Source: Pseudomonas extremorientalis (GTDB taxonomy: Bacteria > Pseudomonadota > Gammaproteobacteria > Pseudomonadales > Pseudomonadaceae). Taken from it: 64,000 nucleotides of DNA. Below are positions 18,763 through 29,672 of the stretch, in pieces. A program made the translations under genes and the position numbers. Positions within the stretch are counted from its first letter, which is position 1; the number at the start of each line of letters is the position of its first letter. The stretch lies in the NCBI RefSeq assembly GCF_001870465.1, contig NZ_MDGK01000017.1, forward strand, positions 124,001 to 188,000. The letters run 5' to 3'. A model generated the notes under the pieces. It ran no database searches and had not been told where the DNA came from. It saw only the letters and a program-made list of their open reading frames with translations.

Positions 18763-19911
18763 ATGACGACATCGACTGTAAAAACCAACCTGCTGGGGCT
18801 GACCCAGCCGGAAATGGAGAAATTCTTCGACTCAATCGGGGAGAAGCGTTTCCGTGCCGGTCAGGTAATGAAATGGATTCACCACTTTGGCGTCGATGAT
18901 TTCGACGCCATGACGAACGTCAGCAAGGCCCTGCGCGACAAGCTCAAGGCCATTGCCGAGGTACGTGGTCCGGAAGTGGTCAGCGAGGACATCTCCAGCG
19001 ACGGCACCCGTAAATGGGTGGTGCGCGTTGCGTCCGGCAGCTGTGTCGAGACCGTGTACATTCCCCAGGGCAAACGCGGCACCTTGTGCGTTTCGTCCCA
19101 GGCAGGCTGTGCCCTGGACTGCAGTTTCTGCTCCACCGGCAAGCAAGGCTTCAATAGCAACCTCACCGCCGCCGAAGTGATCGGCCAGGTGTGGATTGCC
19201 AACAAATCCTTTGGCAGCGTCCCGGCGACCGTCGACCGTGCCATCACCAACGTGGTGATGATGGGCATGGGTGAGCCGCTGCTGAACTTCGACAACGTGG
19301 TTTCGGCCATGCACCTGATGATGGACGACCTGGGCTACGGCATCTCCAAGCGCCGTGTAACCCTGTCCACCTCCGGCGTGGTGCCGATGATCGATGAGCT
19401 GTCCAAGCACATCGACGTCTCCCTGGCGTTGTCGCTGCACGCACCCAATGACGCATTGCGTAACCAATTGGTGCCAATCAACAAGAAGTATCCGCTTAAG
19501 ATGCTGCTCGAATCTTGCCAGCGTTATATGTCGTCCCTGGGCGAAAAGCGCGTGCTGACCATCGAGTACACCTTGCTCAAGGACATCAATGACAAGGTTG
19601 AGCACGCGGTCGAGATGATCGAGTTGCTCAAGGACACCCCGTGCAAGATCAACCTGATTCCGTTCAACCCGTTTCCACATTCCGGCTACGAGCGGCCGAG
19701 CAACAACGCCATCCGTCGTTTCCAGGATCAACTGCACCAGGCCGGCTACAACGTCACCGTCCGCACCACCCGTGGTGAAGACATCGACGCCGCCTGTGGC
19801 CAATTGGTCGGGCAGGTGATGGACCGCACCCGCCGCAGCGAGCGCTATATCGCCGGACGCGAAGTGAACGCCGCCGACGATTTGCCGCTGATCGCTGTGA
19901 ATCGAATCTGA
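18763..19911 (+). CDS. rlmN: Dual-specificity RNA methyltransferase RlmN
   Basis: RlmN is a radical-SAM enzyme that makes 2-methyladenosine at 23S rRNA A2503 and tRNA A37. The 382-residue protein carries the cluster motif [11 protein letters not shown] near residue 116 (CxxxCxxC), the SAM site [12 protein letters not shown] near 166, and the two catalytic cysteines: the one in the cluster-independent position near 346 (DIDAACGQL), and the conserved C in VCVSSQAGC region. It sits in the usual ndk-rlmN-pilF order. Confidence 0.97.
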   Translation: MTTSTVKTNLLGLTQPEMEKFFDSIGEKRFRAGQVMKWIHHFGVDDFDAMTNVSKALRDKLKAIAEVRGPEVVSEDISSDGTRKWVVRVASGSCVETVYIPQGKRGTLCVSSQAGCALDCSFCSTGKQGFNSNLTAAEVIGQVWIANKSFGSVPATVDRAITNVVMMGMGEPLLNFDNVVSAMHLMMDDLGYGISKRRVTLSTSGVVPMIDELSKHIDVSLALSLHAPNDALRNQLVPINKKYPLKMLLESCQRYMSSLGEKRVLTIEYTLLKDINDKVEHAVEMIELLKDTPCKINLIPFNPFPHSGYERPSNNAIRRFQDQLHQAGYNVTVRTTRGEDIDAACGQLVGQVMDRTRRSERYIAGREVNAADDLPLIAVNRI

Positions 19912-19923
19912 GAGAGGATCTCT

Positions 19924-20682
19924 ATGCCCTTGCGCCTTGCGCTGCTTTTGCTTTTTACCGGTCTTTCGGCCGGTTGTGTTTCATCGGGCCATGAAGGCCC
20001 TTTGCAAACCGGTAAAGGCCGTGATGAGGCGCGAGTTGCCTATGTGCAACTGGGCTTGGGTTACCTGCAACAAGGCATGAGCGAGCAGGCCAAGGTGCCG
20101 TTGAAGAAGGCCCTTGAGCTGGACAGCGACGACGCCGATGCCAATGCCGCACTGGCCCTGGTGTTCCAGGCCCAGGCCGAGCCTGAACTGGCTGACCGCT
20201 ATTTCCACAAGGCCCTGGCCGTACGCCCTGCCGATCCGCGGCTGCTGAACAACTACGGCAGTTTCCTGTTTGCGCAGGAACGTTATGACCAGGCCGCCCT
20301 TTATTTCCAGCAAGCCAGCGCCGATACCCTCTATCCTGAGCGTTCGCGGGTGTTCGAGAACCTTGGGGTCACCTCGATCCGCCTCGGCCAGCGCGACAAT
20401 GCTCGCCGGCAACTGGAAAAAGCCCTGCATTTGAACGGTCGTCAGCCTCGGGCATTGCTCGAAATGGCTGAGATATCCTTTGATGACAGGCATTATGTGC
20501 CGGCACGTGACTATTACGAGCGTTTTAGCCTGCTCAGCGGGCAAAATGCACGTAGTCTATTGCTCGGTGTGCGGCTGGCGACGGTTCATGAAGAACGCGA
20601 CAAGGCCGCACGTTTTGGCCAACAACTTGAACGACTCTATCCCGGTACGCCGGAATATCAGCAATACCTGTCGGAGCAATGA
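19924..20682 (+). CDS. pilF: Type IV pilus assembly lipoprotein PilF
   Basis: PilF (PilW in other species) is the pilotin that helps the secretin PilQ assemble in the outer membrane. The signal peptide ends in the lipobox LSAGC, with C18 as the lipid site. The rest is a series of TPR repeats (VQLGLGYLQQGMSEQAKVPL and YGSFLFAQERYDQAALYFQQ among them). The 252-residue length is normal. Its stop overlaps the rodZ start (ATGATG), so the two are coupled. Confidence 0.94.
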   Translation: MPLRLALLLLFTGLSAGCVSSGHEGPLQTGKGRDEARVAYVQLGLGYLQQGMSEQAKVPLKKALELDSDDADANAALALVFQAQAEPELADRYFHKALAVRPADPRLLNNYGSFLFAQERYDQAALYFQQASADTLYPERSRVFENLGVTSIRLGQRDNARRQLEKALHLNGRQPRALLEMAEISFDDRHYVPARDYYERFSLLSGQNARSLLLGVRLATVHEERDKAARFGQQLERLYPGTPEYQQYLSEQ

Positions 20683-21653
20683 TGAAAGCGGCGCACCCGG
20701 AAGTTGTAGCAGCTAATCGCGTAAACCCAGGCGACACCTTGCGTCAGGCCCGCGAAAGCAATGGTTGGTCGCTGGCGGAAGTGGCCCTCAAGCTCAATTT
20801 GACCACTACATCCCTGGGCAACCTGGAAGCTGGCGCGTTCGATAAGCTGCCTGGGCATACCTTCGCCCGCGGCTATATCCGTGCCTACGCCAAGCTGCTG
20901 GGGATCGACCAGGCAGTTTTGGTCCAGGAATTCGACCAGTTCACCGGCACCGACTCCCAGGGCAGCAATGTGCATGGCTTGGGTCGCATCGAAGAACCGG
21001 TGCGGGTTTCCCACACTATTTTGCGAATTGTCAGCCTGCTGCTGCTGATCGCTGTCATTGGTGGCGGTTTTGTCTGGTGGCAAGACCAGACCTCCCAGCG
21101 CACCAAGGACCTGACCAGCAACGCCATGGAGCACGTCGAAGTCGAAAGCGCCGACGGCACCACGCAGATTCATCCGCTGGACGAGCCGGAAGACCAGGCT
21201 GTAGCAGAAGGCCAGGCCGCGCCTGAAGCGCCGCTTGCCACTGAGCAGCCTGCACCGGAAACCCCGCCTGCCGCGACCGCTGTCGCACCGGCTCCCGCAA
21301 CGCCTGCAGCTCCGGCCCACACCCCGGCCGCTCCTGTACAGGCGCCAGCGACTCAGGCCCAGACTGCCCCGGCAGCGATTTCGCCACCTACCACCCCAGC
21401 GTTGATCGCCGGTGATGGCCGCGTACAGATTACCTTCGTCGCCGACTGCTGGACGCAAGTCACCGACGGCAATGGCAAAGTGCTGTTTAGCGGTCTGAAG
21501 CGTAAGGGAGATACGCTCGACCAGGGCGGCAAACCTCCTTTGACGCTGCGTCTGGGCTTTGCCCGTGGCGCGCAAGTGGCCTACAACGGCCAGCCTGTGG
21601 ACGTAGCGCCGTTCACCACCGGCGAGACCGCTCGCCTGAAGTTGGGACAATAG
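20679..21653 (+). CDS. rodZ: Cytoskeleton protein RodZ
   Basis: RodZ links MreB filaments to the inner membrane and helps maintain rod shape. The 324-residue protein has an N-terminal Cro-like helix-turn-helix ([20 protein letters not shown], about 17-36), a membrane helix (about residues 110-134), a long Pro/Ala-rich periplasmic linker (about 175-245), and the DUF4115 domain with [20 protein letters not shown]. The start may be 20679 or the next ATG at 20682. Confidence 0.94.
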   Translation: MMKAAHPEVVAANRVNPGDTLRQARESNGWSLAEVALKLNLTTTSLGNLEAGAFDKLPGHTFARGYIRAYAKLLGIDQAVLVQEFDQFTGTDSQGSNVHGLGRIEEPVRVSHTILRIVSLLLLIAVIGGGFVWWQDQTSQRTKDLTSNAMEHVEVESADGTTQIHPLDEPEDQAVAEGQAAPEAPLATEQPAPETPPAATAVAPAPATPAAPAHTPAAPVQAPATQAQTAPAAISPPTTPALIAGDGRVQITFVADCWTQVTDGNGKVLFSGLKRKGDTLDQGGKPPLTLRLGFARGAQVAYNGQPVDVAPFTTGETARLKLGQ

Positions 21654-21655
21654 TC

Positions 21656-22765
21656 ATGCACGGCGAATCTCCAATCAAACGTCGCGTATCGCGCAAAATC
21701 TGGGTCGGCTCGGTGCCGGTGGGTGGCGACGCCCCCATCGCCGTACAGAGCATGACCAACAGCGACACCAATGACGTGGCCGCCACCGTTGCCCAGATCA
21801 ACCGCCTGGAAGCCGCTGGCGTGGACATCGTGCGCGTTTCCGTGCCGGACATGGACGCTGCCGAGGCCTTCGGTCGCATCAAGCAACAGGTCAAGGTGCC
21901 GTTGGTTGCCGACATTCACTTCGACCACAAGATCGCCTTGCGCGTGGCCGAGCTGGGCGTGGACTGCCTGCGCATCAACCCGGGCAACATCGGCAGCGAA
22001 GCCCGTGTGCGTGCGGTGGTGGATGCTGCTCGCGATCGCGGCATTCCGATCCGCATCGGCGTCAACGCCGGCTCCCTGGAAAAAGACCTGCAAAAGAAAT
22101 ACGGCGAGCCGACCCCGGCGGCGCTGGTTGAATCTGCGCTGCGCCACGTTGAACACCTTGAGCGCCTGAATTTCCAGGACTACAAGGTCAGCGTAAAGGC
22201 CTCCGACGTGTTCATGGCGGTAGAAGCCTACCGCCTGCTGGCCAAGGAGATCGTGCAGCCGTTGCACCTGGGTATCACTGAAGCCGGCGGTTTACGCTCA
22301 GGCACAGTGAAATCTGCGGTGGGTCTCGGTATGCTGCTCGCCGAAGGGATTGGCGATACTATCCGCATCTCCCTGGCGGCAGACCCCGTAGAGGAAGTGA
22401 AGGTCGGTTACGACATTCTCAAATCCCTGCGTTTGCGTTCCCGAGGCATCAACTTCATTGCCTGCCCGAGCTGCTCGCGGCAGAACTTCGACGTGGTGAA
22501 AACCATGAACGAACTGGAAGGACGCCTCGAAGACCTGCTGGTGCCGCTGGATGTTGCGGTGATCGGATGCGTGGTCAACGGTCCGGGTGAAGCCAAAGAG
22601 GCGCACATCGGCCTGACCGGCGGCTCACCGAACCTGATCTACATCGACGGCAAACCGTCGCATAAGTTGACGAATGACAATCTGGTGGATGATCTCGAAA
22701 GACTGATCCGCGAGAAAGCGGCCGAAAAGGTCGCGGCTGATGCAGCGCTGATCGCGCGCGGCTAA
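21656..22765 (+). CDS. ispG: 4-hydroxy-3-methylbut-2-enyl-diphosphate synthase IspG
   Basis: IspG is the penultimate enzyme of the MEP isoprenoid pathway and a [4Fe-4S] enzyme. The 369-residue protein has a TIM-barrel region ([43 protein letters not shown]) and the C-terminal cluster cysteines in [13 protein letters not shown] (C270 and C273) and [12 protein letters not shown] (C305). It begins two bases after rodZ. Confidence 0.98.
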   Translation: MHGESPIKRRVSRKIWVGSVPVGGDAPIAVQSMTNSDTNDVAATVAQINRLEAAGVDIVRVSVPDMDAAEAFGRIKQQVKVPLVADIHFDHKIALRVAELGVDCLRINPGNIGSEARVRAVVDAARDRGIPIRIGVNAGSLEKDLQKKYGEPTPAALVESALRHVEHLERLNFQDYKVSVKASDVFMAVEAYRLLAKEIVQPLHLGITEAGGLRSGTVKSAVGLGMLLAEGIGDTIRISLAADPVEEVKVGYDILKSLRLRSRGINFIACPSCSRQNFDVVKTMNELEGRLEDLLVPLDVAVIGCVVNGPGEAKEAHIGLTGGSPNLIYIDGKPSHKLTNDNLVDDLERLIREKAAEKVAADAALIARG

Positions 22766-22786
22766 GAACGAATTTAAGGATTTGAT

Positions 22787-24076
22787 GTGAGCAAGTCTCT
22801 GCAAGCCATTCGTGGCATGAACGACATCCTTCCGGAGCAGACGCCGCTGTGGCGCTACTTCGAGGGCACTGTTGCGCGCCTGCTGGATAACTACGGTTAC
22901 AAGCAGATCCGCATGCCGATCGTCGAGTTCACCGAGCTGTTCAAGCGCTCCATCGGTGAAGTGACCGACATCGTCGAAAAAGAGATGTACACCTTTGAGG
23001 ACCGCAACGGCGACTCCCTGACCCTGCGTCCGGAAGGCACTGCCGCGTGCGTGCGCGCCGTACTCGAACATGGCCTCACCGGTGGCGGCCAGCCACAGAA
23101 GCTATGGTACATCGGCCCGATGTTCCGCCACGAGCGCCCGCAGAAAGGTCGCTATCGCCAGTTCCATCAGATCGGCCTGGAGGTGTTCAACCTCGACGGT
23201 CCGGACATCGACGCCGAGCTGATCGTGCTGACCTGGCGCCTGTGGGGCCTGCTGGGCATCCGCGACGCGGTCAAGCTTGAACTCAACAGCCTGGGCACCA
23301 GCGAGTCCCGGGGCCGCTATCGGGTGGCCCTGGTCGAGTACCTGTCCGCCCACCTGGACGAGTTGGACGAAGACAGCCAGCGCCGTCTGAAAACCAACCC
23401 GTTGCGCGTCCTCGATACCAAGAACGCCGACACCCAGGCCGTGCTGGTCAACGCGCCGAAAATGGCCGATTACCTGGACGACGAATCCCGCATTCACTTC
23501 GAGGGCCTCAAGGCTCGCCTGGAGGCAGCCGGTATTCCTTACGTCATCAATCCAAAGTTGGTGCGTGGCCTCGATTACTACAGCAAGACGGTCTTCGAGT
23601 GGGTCACCGACAAGCTTGGCGCCCAGGGCACCGTGTGTGCCGGTGGCCGCTACGACGGCCTGGTCGAGCAGATGGGCGGCAAGCCGACCACCGGCGTGGG
23701 TTTTGCCATGGGCATCGAGCGGCTGATCCTGCTGCTGGAAACCCTGGAGCAGGTCCCGGAAGAGATCTCCCGCCAGGTGGATGTGTACCTGTGCGCCTTT
23801 GGCGAGGCCGCTGAACTGGCGGCCCTGGCCCTGAGCGAACAAGTACGCGATCAACTGCCGAACCTGCGCCTGCAGGTCAACGCCGGCGCCGGCAGCTTCA
23901 AGAGCCAGTTCAAGAAGGCCGACAAGAGCGGTGCGCTGTATGCACTGATCCTCGGCGAAGACGAACTGGCCCAGCAAGTGATAGGTTTCAAACCCCTGCG
24001 TGGCCAGGGTGAGCAACAGAACATTGCCTTTGATGCGCTCGCTGCGCACTTGGCCACCTGCGTCGTGCAGGGTTGA
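22787..24076 (+). CDS. hisS: Histidine--tRNA ligase
   Basis: A class II aminoacyl-tRNA synthetase. Motif 2 is [19 protein letters not shown] near residue 112, the histidine-specific [15 protein letters not shown] lies near 258, and motif 3 is [16 protein letters not shown] near 306, followed by a C-terminal anticodon-binding domain. The start is GTG at 22787 ([15 protein letters not shown]), with TAAGGA six bases upstream. The 429-residue length is normal. Confidence 0.98.
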   Translation: MSKSLQAIRGMNDILPEQTPLWRYFEGTVARLLDNYGYKQIRMPIVEFTELFKRSIGEVTDIVEKEMYTFEDRNGDSLTLRPEGTAACVRAVLEHGLTGGGQPQKLWYIGPMFRHERPQKGRYRQFHQIGLEVFNLDGPDIDAELIVLTWRLWGLLGIRDAVKLELNSLGTSESRGRYRVALVEYLSAHLDELDEDSQRRLKTNPLRVLDTKNADTQAVLVNAPKMADYLDDESRIHFEGLKARLEAAGIPYVINPKLVRGLDYYSKTVFEWVTDKLGAQGTVCAGGRYDGLVEQMGGKPTTGVGFAMGIERLILLLETLEQVPEEISRQVDVYLCAFGEAAELAALALSEQVRDQLPNLRLQVNAGAGSFKSQFKKADKSGALYALILGEDELAQQVIGFKPLRGQGEQQNIAFDALAAHLATCVVQG

Positions 24077-24117
24077 AGCTGTCGAACAGCCGAATTTAGC
24101 GATTAAGGAGTATTGGG

Positions 24118-24759
24118 GTGTCGAGTACTGATGATGAGCAACTGGCCGAGTTCAAGGACTGGTGGCAGCGCAACGGCAAGCCCTTGGTTACTGGCGGTCT
24201 GCTGGCTTTAGTGGTGGTGTTCGGCTGGCAGGCCTGGACCAAGTATCAGGCCAACCAGTCCCAAGGCGCCTCGATCCTCTATCAGCAATTGCTGGAAACC
24301 ACCCTGACGCCGGACGGCAAGCCCGATCCTGCGCAGGTTGCAGACCTGGCCGGTAAGCTGAAGAACGAATTCGGCGGTAGCACCTACGCCCAATACGGCA
24401 GCCTGTTCGTCGCGAAGGTCGCGGTCGACACCGGCAAGCTGGACGACGCCGCCGCTGAGTTGAAGGCCATCGCCGACAAGCCGACCAACCCGACCCTGGG
24501 TGAAATCGCACGTCAGCGCCTGGCCCAGGTACTGGCGGCACAGAACAAGGCTGACGAAGCACTCAAACTGCTCGACGGCGATGCTGACAAGGCATTTGTA
24601 GCCACTCGCGAAGAGCTCAAGGGCGACCTCTTGGTCCAATTGGGTCGTACCGACGAAGCCAATGCTGCGTACAAGAAAGCCAAGGCGGCGCTGTCTGATG
24701 AAGCGGCGGTCGGTGGCTTACAAATCAAGCTGGACGACTTGGCCAAAGGGGATGCGTGA
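24118..24759 (+). CDS. YfgM-type TPR protein, ancillary SecYEG translocon subunit
   Basis: The 213-residue protein has a short cytoplasmic N-terminus (DEQLAEFKDWWQRNGKPL), one membrane helix (about residues 22-40) and a periplasmic TPR-like domain, the architecture of YfgM, which works with the chaperone PpiD at the Sec translocon. The start codon is GTG at 24118 with AAGGAG 11 bases upstream. It lies between hisS and bamB, the order known from E. coli and Pseudomonas. Confidence 0.9.
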   Translation: MSSTDDEQLAEFKDWWQRNGKPLVTGGLLALVVVFGWQAWTKYQANQSQGASILYQQLLETTLTPDGKPDPAQVADLAGKLKNEFGGSTYAQYGSLFVAKVAVDTGKLDDAAAELKAIADKPTNPTLGEIARQRLAQVLAAQNKADEALKLLDGDADKAFVATREELKGDLLVQLGRTDEANAAYKKAKAALSDEAAVGGLQIKLDDLAKGDA

Positions 24760-24760
24760 C

Positions 24761-25903
24761 GTGATCCGTTGGAAACATGCAGCATTGCTGGCTCTGGCCA
24801 TTCTGGCCGCGGGTTGCAGCAGCAACAGTAAAAAAGAACTGCCGCCTGCGGAGCTGACCAGCTTCAAGGAAGAAGTGGTCCTGCAAAAGCAGTGGAGCCG
24901 CTCCATCGGTGACGGCCAGGGTGAAACCTACAACATGCTGGTACCGGCTATCGACGGTGAAAATATCGTCGCCGCCGACGTGACCGGCGTCGTCATTTCC
25001 ATGGATCGCATGAACGGCGACGTGAAGTGGAAGAAAGACCTCGAAATTCCGGTATCCGGCGCCGTAGGCGTAGGTTACGGCATGGTCTTGCTCGGCACGC
25101 TCAAGGGCGAAGTCGTGGCGTTGGATTCCAGCACCGGTGAAGAGAAATGGCGCGCTCGCGTGACCAGTGAAGTGCTCGCACCGCCTGCCACCAACGGCGA
25201 TATCGTCGTAGTGCAAACCCAGGACGACCGTGTGATCGGCCTCGACGCCAGCACCGGCGAACAGCGTTGGTTGTACGACAGCACCCCGGCGGTGCTGACG
25301 TTGCGTGGTACCAGCGGTCCGATTGTGACCAACAATCTGGCCGTTGCAGGCCTGTCGACCGGTAAAGTGGTCGCCCTGGATACCCAGAACGGCGTGCCGG
25401 CCTGGGAAACCCGTGTGGCCATCCCGCAAGGTCGTTCCGAACTGGACCGCGTGGTGGACATCGATGGCGGCCTGCTGCTGTCGGGTGAAACCCTCTACGT
25501 CGCCACTTACCAGGGCCGTGTTGCGGCACTGGACCTGCAGAGCGGCCGCGTCAACTGGCAGCGTGATGCTTCCAGCTACGCCGGTGTCGCCCAAGGGTTT
25601 GGCAGCGTCTACGTCAGCCTGGCGTCCGGCACCGTTGAAAGTGTCGACGAGCGTTCCACCACGGCACTGTGGAGCAACGATTCCCTGGCGCGCCGCCAGT
25701 TGTCGGCACCGGAAGTGTTCTCCAGTTATGTCGCGGTCGGCGACTTCGAAGGCTACCTGCACCTGTTGAGCCAGGTGGACGGTCGTTTCGTCGGTCGCGA
25801 GCGTATCGACAGCGACGGCCTGCGTGCGCGTCCGCTGGTGGTGGGTAACATGCTTTATGTGTATGGCAACAGCGGCAAGCTGGAAGCCCTGACCATCAAG
25901 TAA
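24761..25903 (+). CDS. bamB: Outer-membrane assembly lipoprotein BamB
   Basis: BamB is a beta-propeller lipoprotein of the BAM complex, which inserts outer-membrane proteins. The signal peptide MIRWKHAALLALAILAAGC ends in a lipobox with C19. The mature part shows repeated PQQ-like blades such as MDRMNGDVKWKKDLEIPVSG, LDSSTGEEKWRARVTSEVLA and LDASTGEQRWLYDSTPAVLT. The GTG at 24761, one base after the yfgM stop, is the start, because the signal peptide begins there; a longer frame into yfgM is rejected. The 380-residue length is normal. Confidence 0.96.
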   Translation: MIRWKHAALLALAILAAGCSSNSKKELPPAELTSFKEEVVLQKQWSRSIGDGQGETYNMLVPAIDGENIVAADVTGVVISMDRMNGDVKWKKDLEIPVSGAVGVGYGMVLLGTLKGEVVALDSSTGEEKWRARVTSEVLAPPATNGDIVVVQTQDDRVIGLDASTGEQRWLYDSTPAVLTLRGTSGPIVTNNLAVAGLSTGKVVALDTQNGVPAWETRVAIPQGRSELDRVVDIDGGLLLSGETLYVATYQGRVAALDLQSGRVNWQRDASSYAGVAQGFGSVYVSLASGTVESVDERSTTALWSNDSLARRQLSAPEVFSSYVAVGDFEGYLHLLSQVDGRFVGRERIDSDGLRARPLVVGNMLYVYGNSGKLEALTIK

Positions 25904-25931
25904 GAACTATGCTTGGGGTAATACCCAGGCG

Positions 25932-26008
25932 GCCCCGCTCAGGCGGGGCATGCGGCATTTGATTATGCTGCCCCGAGCACCAGCCGCTGCCCTGCAGCGG
26001 CTTTTGTA
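25932..26008 (+). terminator. Two hairpins between bamB and der
   Basis: GCCCCGC-TCAG-GCGGGGC (25932-25949) has no T-run. AGCCGCTGC-CCT-GCAGCGGCT (25982-26002) is followed by TTTGTATTTT and could be a moderate terminator or attenuator before der. Confidence 0.6.
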
Positions 26009-26037
26009 TTTTCTGAAATAACGAAGTGGAGAGCCGC

Positions 26038-27507
26038 ATGGTTCCCGTAATCGCCCTGGTGGGCCGACCTAACGTCGGCAAGTCCACCTTGTTCAACCGC
26101 CTGACCAGGACTCGCGACGCCATCGTCGGCGACTTGTCCGGTCTGACCCGTGATCGCCAATACGGTGAGGCAAAGTGGCAAGGGCGCTCCTACATTATCG
26201 TCGACACCGGTGGTATCTCCGGTGACGAGCATGGCATGGACGAAAAGATGGCCGAGCAGTCGCTGCTGGCCATTGAAGAAGCCGATGTCGTGTTGTTCCT
26301 GGTGGACGCCCGTGCGGGCTACACCGCTGCCGACCAGATGATTGGCGAGCACCTGCGCAAGCGCAACAAGCGTTCCTATCTGGTCGCGAACAAGATCGAC
26401 AACATCGATCCTGAAGCTGCCCGTGCCGAATTCAGCCCGATGGGCCTGGGCGATGCGATCCCGGTCGCAGGTGCCCACGGTCGTGGTATCACCCAGATGC
26501 TGGAAATTGCCCTGCGCGATTTCCCCAAGGATGACGTCGAGGAGGAAGAGGGCGAAGAGGAAATCGTTGCCGAAGGTGAGGAAGCCAAGCGCATTCCTGG
26601 CCCGAGCGAAAAAGACGGTATCAAGATCGCTATCATCGGTCGTCCCAACGTCGGCAAGTCGACCCTGGTCAACCGCATGCTCGGTGAAGACCGGGTCATC
26701 GTCTATGACCAGCCCGGCACCACCCGCGACAGCATCTACATCCCGTTCGAACGTAACGAGGAAAAGTACACGCTGATCGATACCGCCGGTGTGCGCAAGC
26801 GCGGCAAGATCCACGAGGAAGTCGAAAAGTTCTCGGTGGTCAAAACCCTGCAGGCGATCAAAGACGCCAACGTGGTGATCTTCGTGATGGACGCCCGCGA
26901 GGGTGTGGTGGACCACGACCTCAACCTGCTGGGCTTTGCCCTGGAGGCCGGTCGTGCCCTGGTGATCGCGATCAACAAGTGGGACGGCATGACGCCGAGC
27001 GAGCGCGACTTCGTCAAGGTCGAGCTGCAACGTCGTCTGTTCTTCGTCGAGTTCGCCGACATCCACTTCATCTCGGCACTGCACGGCACCGGCGTGGGCA
27101 ACCTGTACGCTTCCGTGCAGAACTCGTTCAAGTCTGCAGTGACCCGCTGGCCGACCAACCGCCTCACCCAGATCCTGGAAGATGCGGTTGGCGAGCACGC
27201 GCCGCCGATGGTTAACAACCGCCGGATCAAATTGCGTTACGCCCACTTGGGTGGTGCCAACCCGCCGATTATCGTGATTCACGGTAACCAGATCGAGAAG
27301 GTGCCGAAGTCCTATGTGCGTTACCTGGAAAACACCTACCGCCGTGTCTTGAAACTGGTCGGTACGCCGATCCGTATCGAGTTCAAGGGTGGCGAGAACC
27401 CATACGAAGGCAACAAGAACACACTGACTGATCGTCAGGTGAACAAGAAGCGTCGTTTGATGACTCACCACAAGAAGGCCGACAAGAAGCGCCGCGATAA
27501 GAAGTAA
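26038..27507 (+). CDS. der: Ribosome assembly GTPase Der (EngA)
   Basis: Der has two consecutive GTPase domains and is needed for 50S subunit maturation. The 489-residue protein shows two Walker A motifs, [14 protein letters not shown] near residue 8 and [14 protein letters not shown] near 201, with DTGG/DTAG switch motifs, NKID and NKWD, and a C-terminal KH-like domain ending in a Lys-rich tail. An acidic linker ([15 protein letters not shown]) separates the G domains. The ATG at 26038 matches the family start and has GGAG upstream. Confidence 0.97.
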   Translation: MVPVIALVGRPNVGKSTLFNRLTRTRDAIVGDLSGLTRDRQYGEAKWQGRSYIIVDTGGISGDEHGMDEKMAEQSLLAIEEADVVLFLVDARAGYTAADQMIGEHLRKRNKRSYLVANKIDNIDPEAARAEFSPMGLGDAIPVAGAHGRGITQMLEIALRDFPKDDVEEEEGEEEIVAEGEEAKRIPGPSEKDGIKIAIIGRPNVGKSTLVNRMLGEDRVIVYDQPGTTRDSIYIPFERNEEKYTLIDTAGVRKRGKIHEEVEKFSVVKTLQAIKDANVVIFVMDAREGVVDHDLNLLGFALEAGRALVIAINKWDGMTPSERDFVKVELQRRLFFVEFADIHFISALHGTGVGNLYASVQNSFKSAVTRWPTNRLTQILEDAVGEHAPPMVNNRRIKLRYAHLGGANPPIIVIHGNQIEKVPKSYVRYLENTYRRVLKLVGTPIRIEFKGGENPYEGNKNTLTDRQVNKKRRLMTHHKKADKKRRDKK

Positions 27508-27512
27508 CGACA

Positions 27513-27616
27513 GCTTCAAGTTGTTAGCTGCAAGAGAGGGCTCCTTTGGAGCCCTTTTTTGTGCCTGGTGGTTTGCCCCTTGACCTGCTTGCGGCTTGCA
27601 GCTTAAAACTTGTAGC
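27513..27616. repeat. Imperfect 22-bp inverted repeat around the der terminator
   Basis: GCTTCAAGTTGTTAGCTGCA (27513-) is mirrored by CTTGCAGCTTAAAACTTGTA (27595-) with three or four mismatches over 22 bases. The arms enclose the terminator at 27538-27560. This AT-richer arm differs from the main REP family in the window. Confidence 0.6.
27538..27560 (+). terminator. Terminator after der
   Basis: GGGCTCC pairs with GGAGCCC around TTT, followed by six T. Confidence 0.93.
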
Positions 27617-27635
27617 TCACCCGAAGGGGGCTCCC

Positions 27636-28784
27636 ATGATCACCAGCAAGCTGCCGAATGTCGGCACGACCATTTTCACCACCATGTCGCAACTCGCTGC
27701 CGAAACCGGTGCGCTGAACTTGTCCCAGGGCTTTCCGGACTTCAATGGCCCCCAGGGTCTGCTCGATGCGGTGGGCAAGCATATCGCTCTCGGGCACAAC
27801 CAATACGCGCCCATGACCGGCTTGCCGGTGCTGCGCCAGCAGGTAGCCGCCAAGATCGCCCGTAGCTATGGCGCCACGGTCAATGCGGACACTGAAGTGA
27901 CCATCACTCCAGGCGCCACCGAGGCGATCTTCTGCGCGATCCAGGCGGTGATTCGTCAGGGCGATGAAGTCATCGTGTTCGACCCCAGCTACGACAGCTA
28001 CGAGCCCTCGGTGGAGCTGGCCGGCGGCCGTTGCGTGCATGTGCAACTGAGCCTGGGTGGCTTCGCGCTGGACTTCGAGAAGATCGAGGCGGCGCTGTCA
28101 CCGCGTACGCGCATGATCGTCCTCAATTCCCCACACAACCCGACCGGCGCGCTGATCAGCCGCGCCGAACTGGACCAGTTGGCCGAACTGATCCGCGACC
28201 GTGACATCTACCTGGTCAGCGATGAAGTCTACGAGCACCTGGTATTTGACGGTGTGCCCCACGTCAGTGTGCTGGCCCACGATGAGCTGTATCAGCGTGC
28301 GTTCGTGGTCAGTTCCTTCGGCAAGACTTACCACGTCACCGGTTGGAAAACCGGCTACGTCGTCGCGCCGCCGGCCCTCACCGCGGAACTGCGCAAGGTG
28401 CATCAATACGTCAATTTCTGTGGTGTAACCCCGCTGCAGTACGCATTGGCCGATTTCATGGCGGAACACCCGGAGCATGTCGACGAGTTGCCAGCGTTCT
28501 ATCAGGCCAAGCGCGATCTGTTCTGCGACCTGCTGGCGCCATCGCGCTTCAGCTTTACCCCAGTGACCGGCACCTACTTCCAACTGGTGGATTACTCACA
28601 GATCCGCCCGGACCTGGATGACGTCGCCATGTCACTGTGGATGACCCGCGAGCATGGCGTGGCGACGATTCCGGTCTCGGTGTTCTACCAGACCCCACCC
28701 CAAGGCCAGCGCCTGGTGCGCCTGTGCTTTGCCAAACGCGAGGAAACGCTGCAACAAGCGGCTGAAAAACTATGCGTGATCTGA
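27636..28784 (+). CDS. PLP-dependent aminotransferase, methionine aminotransferase (YbdL/MtnE type)
   Basis: A fold-type I class I/II aminotransferase of 382 residues. The substrate-side motif LNLSQGFPDFNGP near residue 27, NSPHNPTGALIS near 165, and the PLP lysine in SSFGKTYHVTGWKTGY near 230 are all present. YbdL-type enzymes transaminate methionine and related keto acids, which fits the omega-amidase encoded next, a common pair in methionine salvage. The start at 27636 follows GAAGGGGG. Its end overlaps the next gene by 13 bases. Confidence 0.88.
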   Translation: MITSKLPNVGTTIFTTMSQLAAETGALNLSQGFPDFNGPQGLLDAVGKHIALGHNQYAPMTGLPVLRQQVAAKIARSYGATVNADTEVTITPGATEAIFCAIQAVIRQGDEVIVFDPSYDSYEPSVELAGGRCVHVQLSLGGFALDFEKIEAALSPRTRMIVLNSPHNPTGALISRAELDQLAELIRDRDIYLVSDEVYEHLVFDGVPHVSVLAHDELYQRAFVVSSFGKTYHVTGWKTGYVVAPPALTAELRKVHQYVNFCGVTPLQYALADFMAEHPEHVDELPAFYQAKRDLFCDLLAPSRFSFTPVTGTYFQLVDYSQIRPDLDDVAMSLWMTREHGVATIPVSVFYQTPPQGQRLVRLCFAKREETLQQAAEKLCVI

Positions 28785-29563
28785 GTGCACTGCCGAACCT
28801 GAACATCGCCCTGGTCCAGACCAGCCTGGCCTGGCACGACCGCCAAGCGAACCTTGAGCACTTCGAGTTATTGTTGGAACAGGCGCAAGGTGCCGACCTG
28901 ATCGTATTACCGGAGATGTTCACCACCGGTTTCTCCATGGAATCCGCGACCCTCGCCGAACCCGAGAACGGCCCGACCCACCGTTGGCTACAGGCCCAGG
29001 CCGCGAAGTACAACGCCGTCATCACCGGTAGCGTGATCATCCAGGCTGCCGACGGCAGCCACCGCAACCGCCTGCTGTGGGCACGGCCGGATGGCGAGGT
29101 GTTGCATTACGACAAGCGCCACCTGTTCCGCATGGCCGGCGAGCACAACCACTACACCCCCGGTGAGCGCCAGGTGCAGTTCGAAGTGAAAGGTTGGCGT
29201 ATTCGCCCGTTGATTTGCTACGACCTGCGTTTCCCGGTGTGGAGCCGTGATGCCCAGGACACCGACCTGCTGCTGTACACCGCCAACTGGCCGGGGGCGC
29301 GGCGCTCGCACTGGAACCGACTGCTGCCGGCGCGGGCGATTGAAAACCTGTGCTATGTGGCGGCGGTGAATCGGGTGGGCACGGATGGGAAGGGCTTTGC
29401 CTACACCGGGGACAGCCAGGTGTTGGACTTCCAGGGCGAGACCCTGCTGAGTGCGGGGGAGGCGGATGGGGTGTTCCAGGTCAATCTGGATGCAGCAGAG
29501 CTGGCGGCGTACCGCACGCGGTTTCCGGCGAACCTGGATGCCGATACTTTCCAGTTTGTCTGA
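28772..29563 (+). CDS. Omega-amidase YafV (nitrilase superfamily)
   Basis: A carbon-nitrogen hydrolase of 263 residues with the catalytic triad in place: E in LIVLPEMFTTGFSME (near residue 48), K in VLHYDKRHLFRMAGEH (near 115) and C in RPLICYDLRFPVWSR (near 149). The subclass hydrolyses alpha-ketoglutaramate and alpha-ketosuccinamate, products of glutamine transaminases. This makes the upstream methionine aminotransferase its functional partner. Translation is coupled through the 13-base overlap. Confidence 0.9.
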   Translation: MRDLSALPNLNIALVQTSLAWHDRQANLEHFELLLEQAQGADLIVLPEMFTTGFSMESATLAEPENGPTHRWLQAQAAKYNAVITGSVIIQAADGSHRNRLLWARPDGEVLHYDKRHLFRMAGEHNHYTPGERQVQFEVKGWRIRPLICYDLRFPVWSRDAQDTDLLLYTANWPGARRSHWNRLLPARAIENLCYVAAVNRVGTDGKGFAYTGDSQVLDFQGETLLSAGEADGVFQVNLDAAELAAYRTRFPANLDADTFQFV

Positions 29564-29570
29564 CAGACCG

Positions 29571-29646
29571 CTATCGGGGGCAAGCCCCCTCCCACATTTT
29601 GAATGTATTCACAAATTAAAGTGTGGGAGGGGGCTTGCCCCCGATG
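29571..29646. repeat. REPIN after the omega-amidase gene
   Basis: GGGGGCAAGCCCCCTCCCAC and GTGGGAGGGGGCTTGCCCCC face each other about 30 bases apart, both arms intact. Confidence 0.92.
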
Positions 29647-29672
29647 AGGCCCTCACAGACCACAAAAAACCA

